From Actinokineospora terrae (lineage in GTDB: Bacteria; Actinomycetota; Actinomycetes; Mycobacteriales; Pseudonocardiaceae), in assembly GCF_900111175.1 (NCBI RefSeq), contig NZ_FOGI01000001.1, positions 606,194 to 670,193 of the forward strand: a stretch of 64,000 nucleotides of DNA. The letters run 5' to 3'. The notes beneath the pieces were generated by a model. That model saw only the letters and a list, made by a program, of their open reading frames with translations. It was not told where the DNA came from and did not search any database. This document shows positions 15,518 to 23,884 of the stretch, piece after piece (the first letter of the stretch is position 1; each line of letters opens with the position of its first letter). Made by a program: the position numbers and the translations under genes.

Positions 15518-15640
15518 TCAGATGTCGGTGCGCTGCAACGGGTCGTCAGTGGTAGCCGGGGCCAGCACGGGCGGTTCGAGCCGCTGCATGCCGACTGCGC
15601 CGAGCATCAGGACGAACGGCATGGCGAGCGCGATCCACAT
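15518..15640 (-). CDS. small single-pass membrane protein, 40 residues
   Basis: ATG at 15640, with GAGGGGAA about 5 bases upstream; stop at 15518. The product begins MWIALAMPFVLMLGAVGMQR, one hydrophobic helix, followed by a short Pro/Ala/Asp tail (LEPPVLAPATTDDPLQRTDI). The good ribosome site, the clean membrane helix and the codon use support a real gene. Short one-helix proteins of this look occur in actinomycetes without known function. Confidence 0.55.
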   Translation of the reverse strand: MWIALAMPFVLMLGAVGMQRLEPPVLAPATTDDPLQRTDI

Positions 15641-15760
15641 GGGAAGTTCCCCTCTGGTTTTCGGTCGGTCCGTTCCCCGATTCAGATACCCCCACCCACC
15701 GCCCCCTACACCGACCGAGTGGCGATGTGGCCCCGCTCACCCGGATGGCCGACCATCCTC

Positions 15761-15816
15761 CGCTGCCCGCTGCCCGCTGCCCGCTGCCCGCTGCCCGCTG
15801 CCCGCTGCCCGCTGCC
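15761..15816. repeat. heptanucleotide microsatellite (CGCTGCC)8
   Basis: Eight perfect consecutive copies of CGCTGCC, 56 bases. The unit is not a multiple of three and no gene covers it. Perfect identity implies recent slippage. Confidence 0.95.
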
Positions 15817-16164
15817 CGGCTGTGGGACTGTGCGCTAGGCCGCCACCTCGCGCCACCACCGGCACCGCACCCCACCGCGCTCCCGGGCCGCCGAGGGGGT
15901 CGGGTCGGGGCTTCACCGGTCGCGGGGACGCGCGTCAGGCGCCTCGTGCCGATCAAGCCGGGATCGCCATCGGCACCTTCGCCCGCCATCGGCACCCCAC
16001 TCGTCGCCCGCCCCCACGCCGAGCCGCCACCTCGCGGCACCAGCACCTACCCGCCGCGCCCCCTGCTCCAGGTCGTCACTCGGCCCTCCACACCACCGGA
16101 GTCGATCCGCCGGTGCAGCTCAGAGCCTTCTCGCAGCCGAAGTCGTGCTTGGTGACCGCGCCCG

Positions 16165-16197
16165 GCGCCGGGTGCCAGTAGCGCCGGCACCCGGCGC
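16165..16197. other. 12-bp perfect stem hairpin
   Basis: GCGCCGGGTGCC (16165-16176) and GGCACCCGGCGC (16186-16197) with a 9-base loop. No adjacent gene end explains it as a terminator. Confidence 0.4.
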
Positions 16198-16380
16198 TCA
16201 CCATCGGCGCTTCGCCTGCGTCCGCACCCCAACCAGCCGCGCACCCAACTCCAGGCCGTCGCCAGCCCTCCATGCGCCACCGGCACCCCACCCGCCGTCA
16301 ACCAGCACGCCCAGGCCACCACCCTCGAACGAGTGATTTCGCCCCGCGCCCACCCCCGACGCCCCCCGCACCCGCCGCCA

Positions 16381-16512
16381 ACCAAGATCAACTCCCCGCG
16401 CCGGGGCCCACCCTCCCGGGGGCCGGGGGCCCATCTCTGAACCTATCGCGGTCGGCGTGCTGTCAATAGGGCTCCGGCCGAGGTTGTGGATGGTTCGAGG
16501 GTTGTGGACAGG
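16381..16512. repeat. intergenic element, copy A
   Basis: Shares with copies B (24630-24763) and C (25376-25502) the order CCAAGATCAAC, a GGGGCCC/CCCGGGGG hairpin-prone block, CCAT-CTGAAC-TATCG, TGTCAATAGGG, TTGTGGATGG and TTGTGGACAG. It is the most diverged copy. The last two motifs match the degenerate actinomycete DnaA box (complement YYNTCCACA). Confidence 0.65.
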
Positions 16513-16913
16513 TGAGGCCCGGGAACGCGCGGGGTGGCGGGTAAGCGAACGCGCGTGGTGGACGAGGGGCGTGGCCAGACGGCGGCACGTAAGTGAGCGA
16601 GGGCCCTGCGTGGACTGCGCGCGCGGGCGAGTGAGAGGGCGGCATGCAGGCGGCGAGGGGCGTGGCTGAACGGCGGCGAGCGGGGGACGGCTCGTGGGAG
16701 TGGGAGTCGGTCGGTGGTCCTGGGGGGGCTGGCGTCGTCGGCTCGGGAGGTCTGGCCGGGCGTGGCCGGCCAGCGGGTATCACCCTGGTTTCGGGCGGAA
16801 TCGTCGCGGAGGAGAGAGCAGACTCGGGCGAACTATTTTCAAATGGAAGTAATGGCTCTACGCTTCGCCCACCGCGGCCGGGTGGTCGGGGGGTGGTGGG
16901 GTTGGAGGAGCGG

Positions 16914-18299
16914 ATGGGCGAGGACGGTGGGCTCGGCCGGTACGGCTACACCCAGGAGTTGCGGCGGACGTTGGGGTTCCGGGACCTGTTGGTCTACGGG
17001 CTGATCTTCATGGTGCCGATCGCGCCGTTCGGGATCTTCGGCAGTGTGTTCGCCGGGTCCGGGGGCATGATCGCGCTGGCGTACGCGATCGGCATGCTCG
17101 CCATGCTGTTCACCGCGAACTCCTACGCCCAGATGGCCAAGGCGTTCCCGATGGCGGGGTCGGTCTACACCTACGCCGGGCGCGGGATCGCCTCCCCGGT
17201 CGGGTTCCTGTCCGGCTGGATGATCCTGCTCGACTACGTGCTCGTGCCCAGCCTGCTGTACTTGATCGCGGGCATCGCGATGAACTCCCTGCTGCCCGCC
17301 ATCCCGGTCTGGCTGTGGCTGGTCGCGTTCGTGGTGCTCAACACCGCGGTCAACTTCCTCGGCATCGAGATGACCGCCAGGGTCAACCGGGTCATGCTGG
17401 TCGCGCAGCTGGCCATCCTGGCGATCTTCATCGTCATCGGGGTGGTCGCGCTGACCCAGGGCAAGGGCCGCGGCTTCAGCTTCGCCCCGTTGTTCGACAG
17501 CGGGAACTTCTCCTGGACGCTGGTGTTCGGCGCGGTCTCCATCGCGGTGCTCAGCTTCCTCGGCTTCGACGGCATCTCCACCCTCGCCGAGGAGAACCGC
17601 GACTCGGCCAGGGCGATCGGCCGGTCGATGATCGCCGCGCTGCTGGTCACCGGGGTGCTGTTCATCGTCCAGACCTGGGTCGCCGCGCTGCTCGTGCCCG
17701 ACCCGGCCGGGTTGATCGCCAACGGTGACGCCGCGGGAACCTCCTTCTACGACGCCGCGAGGGTGGCCGGTGGCGGCTGGCTCGCCGTCCTGACCGCCGC
17801 CGCGACCGCCGTGTCCTGGGGATTCGCGAACTCCCTGGTCGCGCAAGCCGCCACCTCCCGCCTGCTCTACGCCATGGCCCGCGACCGGCAGCTGCCCGGG
17901 TTCCTGGCCAAGGTCCACCCGACCCGCAAGGTCCCGGTCAACGCGACCCTGCTGGTGGCCGGTGTCTCGCTGGCGCTCGGCCTCTACATGCAGACCCGCG
18001 ACGACGGCATCACGCTGCTGAGCTCGCTGGTCAACTTCGGCGCCATGACCGCGTTCCTGGTGCTGCACGTGTCGGTCGTCGTGCACTACGTGGTCCGCGC
18101 CCGCAGCCGCGACTGGTGGAAGCACCTCATCGCCCCGGCCATCGGGTTCGCCATCCTGGCCTACGTGGTGATCAACGCCAAGGTCGCCGCGCAGGCGCTC
18201 GGGTTCGTCTGGCTCGGCATCGGCGCGGTCATCCTCGTCGGACTGCTCGCCACCGGGCGACGACCGGCGCTCGCGGGCATCGAGGGGGACGACAAGTGA
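16914..18299 (+). CDS. APC-superfamily amino acid/amine permease
   Basis: 461 residues from the ATG at 16914, with GGAGGAG just upstream; the longer open frame to the left is not protein-like. About 12 hydrophobic segments. LRRTLGFRDLLVYGLIFMVP is the APC start, TANSYAQMAKAFPMAGSVYT the TM3 region, and FGAVSIAVLSFLGFDGISTL with EENRDSARAIGRSM the TM6 to loop signature of PuuP/YfnA-like carriers. Its stop overlaps the GTG of the acetamidase gene (4-base overlap). The pair suggests uptake of an amide or amine, or of an amino acid derivative, followed by hydrolysis. Confidence 0.88.
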   Translation: MGEDGGLGRYGYTQELRRTLGFRDLLVYGLIFMVPIAPFGIFGSVFAGSGGMIALAYAIGMLAMLFTANSYAQMAKAFPMAGSVYTYAGRGIASPVGFLSGWMILLDYVLVPSLLYLIAGIAMNSLLPAIPVWLWLVAFVVLNTAVNFLGIEMTARVNRVMLVAQLAILAIFIVIGVVALTQGKGRGFSFAPLFDSGNFSWTLVFGAVSIAVLSFLGFDGISTLAEENRDSARAIGRSMIAALLVTGVLFIVQTWVAALLVPDPAGLIANGDAAGTSFYDAARVAGGGWLAVLTAAATAVSWGFANSLVAQAATSRLLYAMARDRQLPGFLAKVHPTRKVPVNATLLVAGVSLALGLYMQTRDDGITLLSSLVNFGAMTAFLVLHVSVVVHYVVRARSRDWWKHLIAPAIGFAILAYVVINAKVAAQALGFVWLGIGAVILVGLLATGRRPALAGIEGDDK

Positions 18300-19294
18300 G
18301 GGTCGAACGCCTGGAATCCGAGCCCGCGTACTCCTTCGGACCGAGGGAACCCGCGCTGACCGTCCCACCCGGAACGGTCGTCGAACTCTCCACTGAGGAC
18401 TGTTTCGGCGGTGCCGTGCGCGGCGTGGACGACCTGCCCAGCCGGGTGTGCGAGTTCCCGTACCTCAACCCGGTGACCGGCCCGATCGCGGTCGAGGGCG
18501 CCGAACCCGGCGACACCGTCGCGGTGCACTTCGTCGACATCCGGCCCCGCCGCGACTGGGCGGTGTCCACCACGTTCCCGCACTTCGGCGCGCTGACCGC
18601 CACCCACACCACCGCGATGCTGCACGACCCGCTGCCGGAACTGGTCTGGCGCTACGAGGTCGACGTCGACCGCTGGACCTGCTGCTTCCACGCCCGCGGC
18701 AGCGACTTCAGCATCGACCTGCCGCTGGACCCCATGCACGGCACCGTCGGCGTCGCCCCCGCGGCGCACGAGGTGATCATGAGCATCACCCCGGGCGCGC
18801 ACGGCGGCAACATGGACACCCCCGAGATGCGCGCGGGCACCACGGCGTACTTCGGCGTCAACGTCGACGGCGCGCTGATCTCCCTCGGCGACGGCCACTG
18901 CCGCCAGGGCGAGGGTGAGGTCTGCGGGACCGCAGTGGAAGCGGCGATGTCCACTGTGGTCGTCGTCGACCTGGTCAAGGGCGCGCCCTGCCCGTGGCCC
19001 AGGCTGGAGGACGACCGGTACCTGATGTCCACCGGCACCGCGCGCCCGCTGGAGGACGCGTTCCGGATCAGCCAGCACGACCTGGTCGGCTGGACCGGCC
19101 AACTGCTGGGACTCGACGCCCTCGACGCGTACCAGCTGGTCAGCCAGACCGGCCTCGCCCCGGCGGGCAACGTCGTCGACACGAACTACACGATGCTCGC
19201 CAAGATCGCCAAGGACGTCGTCGGCGTCCCGGCGTTCGACGGCGTGCACGACCGGCTGCGCGCGACAGCGGCGAGGTACCTCGCCGAACGCTAG
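18296..19294 (+). CDS. acetamidase/formamidase family amidohydrolase
   Basis: 332 residues from the GTG at 18296, overlapping the permease stop. FmdA/AmdA family, which hydrolyses short aliphatic amides to acid plus ammonia. Visible blocks: GTVVELSTEDCFGGAV, YLNPVTGPIAVEGAEPGDTV, MHGTVGVAP, PGAHGGNMDTPEM, YFGVNVDGALISLGDGH, GEGEVCGTAVEAAM. The His and Asp/Glu residues in GDGH-x-x-QGEGEV are the metal-site region of the family. Length is near the family norm. An AmiC-like protein 3.3 kb away could be the amide sensor (inference). Confidence 0.9.
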   Translation: MRVERLESEPAYSFGPREPALTVPPGTVVELSTEDCFGGAVRGVDDLPSRVCEFPYLNPVTGPIAVEGAEPGDTVAVHFVDIRPRRDWAVSTTFPHFGALTATHTTAMLHDPLPELVWRYEVDVDRWTCCFHARGSDFSIDLPLDPMHGTVGVAPAAHEVIMSITPGAHGGNMDTPEMRAGTTAYFGVNVDGALISLGDGHCRQGEGEVCGTAVEAAMSTVVVVDLVKGAPCPWPRLEDDRYLMSTGTARPLEDAFRISQHDLVGWTGQLLGLDALDAYQLVSQTGLAPAGNVVDTNYTMLAKIAKDVVGVPAFDGVHDRLRATAARYLAER

Positions 19295-19902
19295 CGGCCA
19301 CCTGGCGGGCGGGTGTGCGCGGTGTCCCGCGCAGGGTGGCACCACGCACACCCGCCGACCAGGCAACACCAACAGCGTCCGGGCAAGTGCGGCAGACCGA
19401 CCACATCGGACAAAACGCCTCAGTCCGCAGGGAAACGTCCACAGCGGATACAGTCGCGGGGGAGACGTGCACGCCCGTGATGCCGACGCCCGTGGCACGC
19501 ACAGCCGAGACACCGGCACCTGCGACGCCCATGCCCGTGGCATTCGTAGCCGAGACGTCCGCGCCGGAGCCGCTCACACCCGAGGCGGTTACCGCCGAGT
19601 CGCCTGCACTCGATACGCCGGCGCCCGGGACACTCAGGTTTGAGACGCTCGGACCGCGGTCGTTCACGTCCGCGGCATGCGCAGCCAAGTCGCCCGGACT
19701 CGAGACGCCAACACCGGCATGTTCACGGTGGGGACGCCCGCGTCGGAGTCGCTCACTGCGAGGCGCCCACGCCCACGGTATTCGCAGCCGAGAAGCCCCG
19801 CACACGAGACGCTGGCACCCTAGACAGTCACGCTGAGGACGCCCGCACCAGAGCCGCCCGCGCCCGGGGCATTCGTACCTGAGCCACCTGTGCTCGAGGT
19901 GC
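19295..19902. other. repeat-rich spacer
   Basis: 608 bases without a convincing gene; open frames on both strands are products of the 45-bp repeat described at 19462-20040. Confidence 0.6.
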
Positions 19903-20040
19903 TCAAGTCCGATGAGACACCCTCGTCGCAGATGCCTGCGCCTGCGCGTTCGCACCGGAGGCACCCGCGCTGGAGACGTCCGCACCCTGGGCATCCGCGG
20001 CCAAGACGCCCGAACCTGAGTCGTCCGCGCTCGGTGTGTC
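19462..20040. repeat. 45-bp minisatellite, well in register for 7 units then decaying
   Basis: G(A)GACG-like unit starts fall at 19462, 19507, 19552, 19597, 19642, 19687 and 19731 (spacings 45 x5 then 44). Further degenerate units (CGAGACGCTGGC, GAGGACGCCCGC, GGAGACGTCCGC) continue to about 20040. Because 45 is a multiple of three, both strands stay open and give 15-residue periodic products. The right end forms the C-terminal tail of the MarR-family gene at 19903-20508. Confidence 0.75.
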
Positions 20041-20508
20041 CGCAGCAGTCACCGTGGCGAGATCCACACTGGACACGGTCACCGTGGAGACGTTGGCCCG
20101 CAACCGGTCGAGCAGTCGCACCAACACGGCCGTCTCCCCGGCGCTCAATCCATCCCCGAGTCGTCCCTCGAAGCCGGTGACCACCTCGCGCAGCCGGGCG
20201 AACAAGTCCTCCCCGCGCTGGGTCAGCACCACCTCGTGCGTCCGCCGATTGCCCGGTGCCCGCCGCCGGGTGAGTAGGCCGTCGTCTTCCATGGTGTTGA
20301 GGTGGTGGGTGAGCGTCGCGCACTGGATGCCCACGGCCGAAGCCAACTCCCGTTGCGTGCCGATGTCCTTGGTCTTCACCGTCAGCAGCACCTGCCACAC
20401 CGGCACGCTGCCGCCCACGGCCGACATCGCCTCGTCCATGGCCCGGCCGACCTCCTTCGCGGTTCGCGCCAGGAACAACCCCAGCGGCCCGTGGTCGACC
20501 TCGTGCAT
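19903..20508 (-). CDS. MarR-family regulator with repeat-derived C-terminal tail
   Basis: 201 residues. Residues ~1-143 are a normal MarR protein: GSVPVWQVLLTVKTKDIGTQ, VGIQCATLTHHLNTMEDDGL, wing RRRAPGNRRTHEVVLT, then a dimerisation helix. The remaining ~58 residues (from about VDLATVTAADTPSADDSG) are Ala/Ser/Asp/Gly-rich low complexity encoded by the 45-bp repeat, unlike any MarR tail I know. The original stop has probably been lost into the minisatellite. The ATG at 20508 follows a TATTCT hexamer by 6 bases on the minus strand, so the mRNA may be leaderless. Confidence 0.85.
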   Translation of the reverse strand: MHEVDHGPLGLFLARTAKEVGRAMDEAMSAVGGSVPVWQVLLTVKTKDIGTQRELASAVGIQCATLTHHLNTMEDDGLLTRRRAPGNRRTHEVVLTQRGEDLFARLREVVTGFEGRLGDGLSAGETAVLVRLLDRLRANVSTVTVSSVDLATVTAADTPSADDSGSGVLAADAQGADVSSAGASGANAQAQASATRVSHRT

Positions 20509-20547
20509 GGGCCGAGAATAGGACGACCGCCGCGCCCCCGCCAGCGA

Positions 20548-21954
20548 TCAGGGCTGGGTCAGCGGCAACCACACCTGGAACCGGGTGTTGCCCGGCTCCG
20601 AGTCGACCCGGATGTCGCCGTGGTGCTTGGCGACCACGATCCGCCACGAGATGTCCAGGCCGAGCCCGGTGCCCTCGCCGACCGGCTTGGTGGTGAAGAA
20701 CGGCTCGAACACCCGCCCCACCACCTCCGGCGGGATGCCGGCGCCGGTGTCGACGACCTCGACCAGCAACCGGCCGTCGTGGTGCGAGGTCCGGATCGTC
20801 AGCGTGCCGGTGCCGCCCATCGCGGCCAGCGCGTTGTCGATGAGGTTCGTCCACACCTGGTTCAGCTCGCCCGCGTACCCCGGCAGCGGCGGCACCGACC
20901 GGTCGTATTCCTTGTGGACGGTGACCGCGCCGACCTTGCCGCCCAGCATGACCAGGGTGGCGTCGAGCAGGTCGTGCACGTCGACCACCTGGAACGGGGC
21001 CCGGTCGAGCTGCGAATACTGCTTGGCGGCGCCGAGCAGGGTCGACATCCGGGTGGTGGCGTCCTCGATCTCGTCCATCAGCGCCTCGGTCCCGACCGTG
21101 TACGCCAGCCAGCGCACCGCGGGCTCGGCCGCGCTCGCCGGGCAGCTGCCGATGGCCTTGGCCAGCCACGCCACGTCGAGACCGCCTGCCACCAGTGTCG
21201 GCGCCAACTCCCAGCCGCCGGAGATCCCCAGGGACTCCAGCCAGTCCGCCAATTCGTCCTCGCGGTCGCTGGCGTCTATCGGGGACAGTCGCGGGGCCTT
21301 CGCGACGCGCTCGACGGCCTCCTCCTGGAGCCGGACCATCGCGGGCAACGTCGCCGGGTCGAGCGCCCCGGAAGCGAGCAGCGACAGCTTGTGCCGCATA
21401 CCGGCGACCCGTTCGCGCAGGGCCGCGGTCGCCCGGACCGCGGCGGCCGCCGGGTTGTTCAGCTCGTGGGTCAGGCCCGCGGTCAGCGAACCCAGCGCCA
21501 GCAGCCGTTCCCGCTGTCCGACGATCGCCTGGGTGGCCTGCATGCCCCAGAACAAGCCCTCCAGCAGGTGGATGCCCATCGGGAACCACGACCGCACGGC
21601 CGGGCCGAACTCGGCCGCGGGCAGCTGCAGCATCCGGACGTCGGTGACCGCGACGACGGTCATCAGGTAGATCCGCCGCGAGGTCACGTCGTCCTGCAGG
21701 TACGCCTGCGTGGCGCCGAAGTACGAGCCCCGGTGGTCGGTGCGGGAGATCTCCGCGCGCTCACCGCCGATGGTCCGCAGCAACGACACCGTGCCCTCCA
21801 GCAGCACGTAGAAGCACGTGGCCTCCGCGCCCTCGCTCAGGATCTCGGTGCCCGCCGCGTCGGTCTCCACCACGCCGTGCTCGGCCAGCCACGCCAACTG
21901 CTCGTCGTCGAGGCTCTCGAACAGGAACAGGCCGCGGATCTCGTCGGGTGTCAT
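20548..21954 (-). CDS. soluble histidine kinase with CRP-like cyclic-nucleotide-binding domain
   Basis: 468 residues, no membrane segment. Residues ~8-120 are a cNMP-binding beta-roll (FLFESLDDEQLAWLAEHG, GTVSLLR, GSYFGATQAYLQDD), but the usual GE...R phosphate-binding residues are not evident, so the ligand may not be cAMP. The H-box is SLTAGLTHELNNP with His163. The ATPase follows at ~350-465: N box NQVWTNLIDNALAAMG, G1 VVDTGAGIP, F FEPFFTTK, G2 GEGTGLGLDIS. The start overlaps the stop of the receiver-TrxR gene (4-base overlap), so the two are translated together and the receiver of that protein is the obvious phosphotransfer partner. Confidence 0.9.
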   Translation of the reverse strand: MTPDEIRGLFLFESLDDEQLAWLAEHGVVETDAAGTEILSEGAEATCFYVLLEGTVSLLRTIGGERAEISRTDHRGSYFGATQAYLQDDVTSRRIYLMTVVAVTDVRMLQLPAAEFGPAVRSWFPMGIHLLEGLFWGMQATQAIVGQRERLLALGSLTAGLTHELNNPAAAAVRATAALRERVAGMRHKLSLLASGALDPATLPAMVRLQEEAVERVAKAPRLSPIDASDREDELADWLESLGISGGWELAPTLVAGGLDVAWLAKAIGSCPASAAEPAVRWLAYTVGTEALMDEIEDATTRMSTLLGAAKQYSQLDRAPFQVVDVHDLLDATLVMLGGKVGAVTVHKEYDRSVPPLPGYAGELNQVWTNLIDNALAAMGGTGTLTIRTSHHDGRLLVEVVDTGAGIPPEVVGRVFEPFFTTKPVGEGTGLGLDISWRIVVAKHHGDIRVDSEPGNTRFQVWLPLTQP

Positions 21955-23639
21955 GCCTTCTCCAGGTACCGGTGCACGAGCGAGACCGCCATCGCGCCCT
22001 CGCCGACCGCGGAGGCGACCCGCTTGACCGACTCCGCCCGCACGTCACCGGCGACGAACACCCCGGGCAGGCTGGTCTCCAGGTGGTACGGGTCGCGGTC
22101 GAGCTCCCAGCCCGGTGGTCGGGCGCCGTCGGTCACCAGGTCCGGGCCCGCGAGCACGAACCCGTTGCGGTCACGGGAAAGGGTACCCTCCAACCAGTCC
22201 GTGCGCGGCGCGGCGCCGATGAACGCGAACAGCCACGACGCGTCCACGGTCGTCGACTCACCGGTCTTGTTGTCCCGCAACGTCAAGGTCTCCAGGTGGT
22301 CGCCGCCGGTGCCGCCGACGACCTCGGTGCAGGTCAACACCTCGATGCACGGCACGTCGGCGATCTGGTCGATCAGGTACCGCGACATCGACCGGTCCAA
22401 CGACTCGCCGCGCACCACCAGCACCACGCGCTTGGCGTGCCTGGCGAAGTACATCGCCGCCTGGCCCGCGGAGTTCGCGCCGCCGACGATGTAGACGTCC
22501 TGGCCCGCGCACCCCGGTCCCTCGGTGGTCGCCGCGCCGTAGAACACGCCCCGGCCGGACAGGTCGTCGAGCCCGGGCGCCGCCAGCATCCGGTACGACA
22601 CGCCGGTCGCCAGGATCACCGTGTGCGCGGCCAGTTCCGTGCCGTCGTCGAAGCGCACGACCCGCGCCGCGCCGCGCGGTTCCAGGGCCACCACCTGGCG
22701 CGTGGTCAGCATCTCCACCTCGAACTTGGCCGCCTGCCTGCGCGCCCGCTCGGTCAGCTGCTCGCCGGAGACGCCATCGGGGAAGCCGAGGTAGTTCTCG
22801 ATCCGGCTGCTGGTGCCCGCCTGCCCGCCGGTGGCCATCCGCTCCACCAGCACCGTGCGCAGGCCCTCGGACCCGCCGTAGACCGCCGCGCCGAGCCCGG
22901 CCGGGCCGCCGCCGACCACGATCAGGTCGTAGAAGTCGGTCGCGGGCACCGTGCTCAGGCCGACCGTCGCGGCCAGTTGCGCGTCGGTGGGCTCCACCAG
23001 CGCCGCGCCGTCCTCGGTGACCACCACCGGCAGCCGCGTCCCGTCCTGCCCGGCCGCGGCCAGCAGCCGCTCGCCCTCGGCGTCCTCGCCCAGCGCGAGC
23101 CAGCGGAACGGCACCGAGTTGCGGGCCAGGAAGTCGCGCACCTCGTAGGACCGGCTCGACCAGCGGTGCCCCACCACCCGCACCTGCCGCGCGGGCTGCC
23201 GGGCCGCAGCGGTCCACGCCGCCAGCTGCTCGTCGAGCACCGGGTACAGCTTCTGCGCAGGCGGGTCCCACGGCTTGAGCAGGTAGTGGTCCAGGTCGAC
23301 GACGTTGATCGCCCGGATCGCGGCGTCGGTGTCGGCGTACGCGGTCAGCAGCACCCTGCGCGCCAACGGGAACACCGCCATGGCCTGCTCCAGGAACTCG
23401 ATCCCGGACATTCCCGGCATCCGGTAGTCCGCCAGCAGCGCGGCGACCTCCTCGCCGCGCAACTTGATCTCCCGCACCGCCTCCAGCGCCTGCTCGCCCG
23501 ACTCCGCCCGCACGACCCGGTAGGTCGCGCCGTACCGGGCGCGCAGGTCCCGCGCGATCGACCTGGACACCCCGGGGTCGTCGTCGACGGTGATGATCGA
23601 GGCCCGCGGTGCCCGCGCGGTCGCGTCAGCAGTGGTCAT
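21951..23639 (-). CDS. receiver domain / Grx-like / thioredoxin-reductase-like fusion
   Basis: 562 residues from the ATG at 23639. Residues ~13-130 are a response-regulator receiver: acidic triad Asp19-21, phospho-acceptor Asp71 (LLADYRMPGMSG), Thr99 and Lys122 (LLKPWDPP). Residues ~152-228 look like a glutaredoxin fold, but HRWSSRSYEV stands where Cys-x-x-Cys would be. Residues ~235-560 are a TrxR-type flavoprotein: FAD GGGPAGLGAA (243-252), GGQAGTSSRIENYLGFP, NAD(P)H GGANSAGQAA (~386-395), C-terminal GVFVAGDVRAESVKRVASAV. The redox CxxC before the NADPH site is missing; only Cys377 remains nearby. The output is thus an oxidoreductase controlled by phosphorylation, not DNA binding, and it probably does not reduce thioredoxin by the normal dithiol route (inference). 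Confidence 0.9.
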   Translation of the reverse strand: MTTADATARAPRASIITVDDDPGVSRSIARDLRARYGATYRVVRAESGEQALEAVREIKLRGEEVAALLADYRMPGMSGIEFLEQAMAVFPLARRVLLTAYADTDAAIRAINVVDLDHYLLKPWDPPAQKLYPVLDEQLAAWTAAARQPARQVRVVGHRWSSRSYEVRDFLARNSVPFRWLALGEDAEGERLLAAAGQDGTRLPVVVTEDGAALVEPTDAQLAATVGLSTVPATDFYDLIVVGGGPAGLGAAVYGGSEGLRTVLVERMATGGQAGTSSRIENYLGFPDGVSGEQLTERARRQAAKFEVEMLTTRQVVALEPRGAARVVRFDDGTELAAHTVILATGVSYRMLAAPGLDDLSGRGVFYGAATTEGPGCAGQDVYIVGGANSAGQAAMYFARHAKRVVLVVRGESLDRSMSRYLIDQIADVPCIEVLTCTEVVGGTGGDHLETLTLRDNKTGESTTVDASWLFAFIGAAPRTDWLEGTLSRDRNGFVLAGPDLVTDGARPPGWELDRDPYHLETSLPGVFVAGDVRAESVKRVASAVGEGAMAVSLVHRYLEKA

Positions 23640-23884
23640 GCCCCCAGTCAAGCACCAGGGCGGAGGTGCGCGGAAGCCACGACCCGAAGGCTCCTTCACA
23701 GTGTGTGAATGGCGAGGCGCGGCGGTTGACGGCCCCTGAGCCACCGGTGAAGGATTCGGGGCTGTCGGGGAAAATCGGATCCGCACAGCGGCGGAAACAC
23801 GGGGATTCGGGCGCCGCGGGGTAACGCGGGCGTCGCGGTCCGCGATTGTCGCTTGGGGAATCCGGGCGAGTTCTGGGGGGTGGC

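Larger units (their letters stand above)
15641..16913. other. 1.3-kb gene-free region with simple repeats
   Basis: No supportable gene. It contains an 8-copy heptamer repeat (15761-15816), a 12-bp stem hairpin (16165-16176 with 16186-16197), one copy of the intergenic element (16381-16512), and a loose direct repeat GAGGGGCGTGGC near 16563 and 16656. The promoter of the APC permease operon should lie near the right end. Confidence 0.6.

Noticed and set aside
16644..16913. N-terminal 90-residue extension of the APC permease
   Set aside because: Low-complexity Gly/Arg/Glu sequence, no homology, and a good ribosome site precedes the ATG at 16914.
19140..19994. Minus-strand frame giving a Val/Ser/Gly/Ala repeat protein
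   Set aside because: A by-product of the 45-bp repeat, open in several frames; no ribosome site or stable domain; partly antisense to the acetamidase.
20548..21954. Calling the kinase a cAMP receptor
   Set aside because: The beta-roll is present but the residues that contact the cyclic phosphate are not recognisable, so ligand identity is left open.
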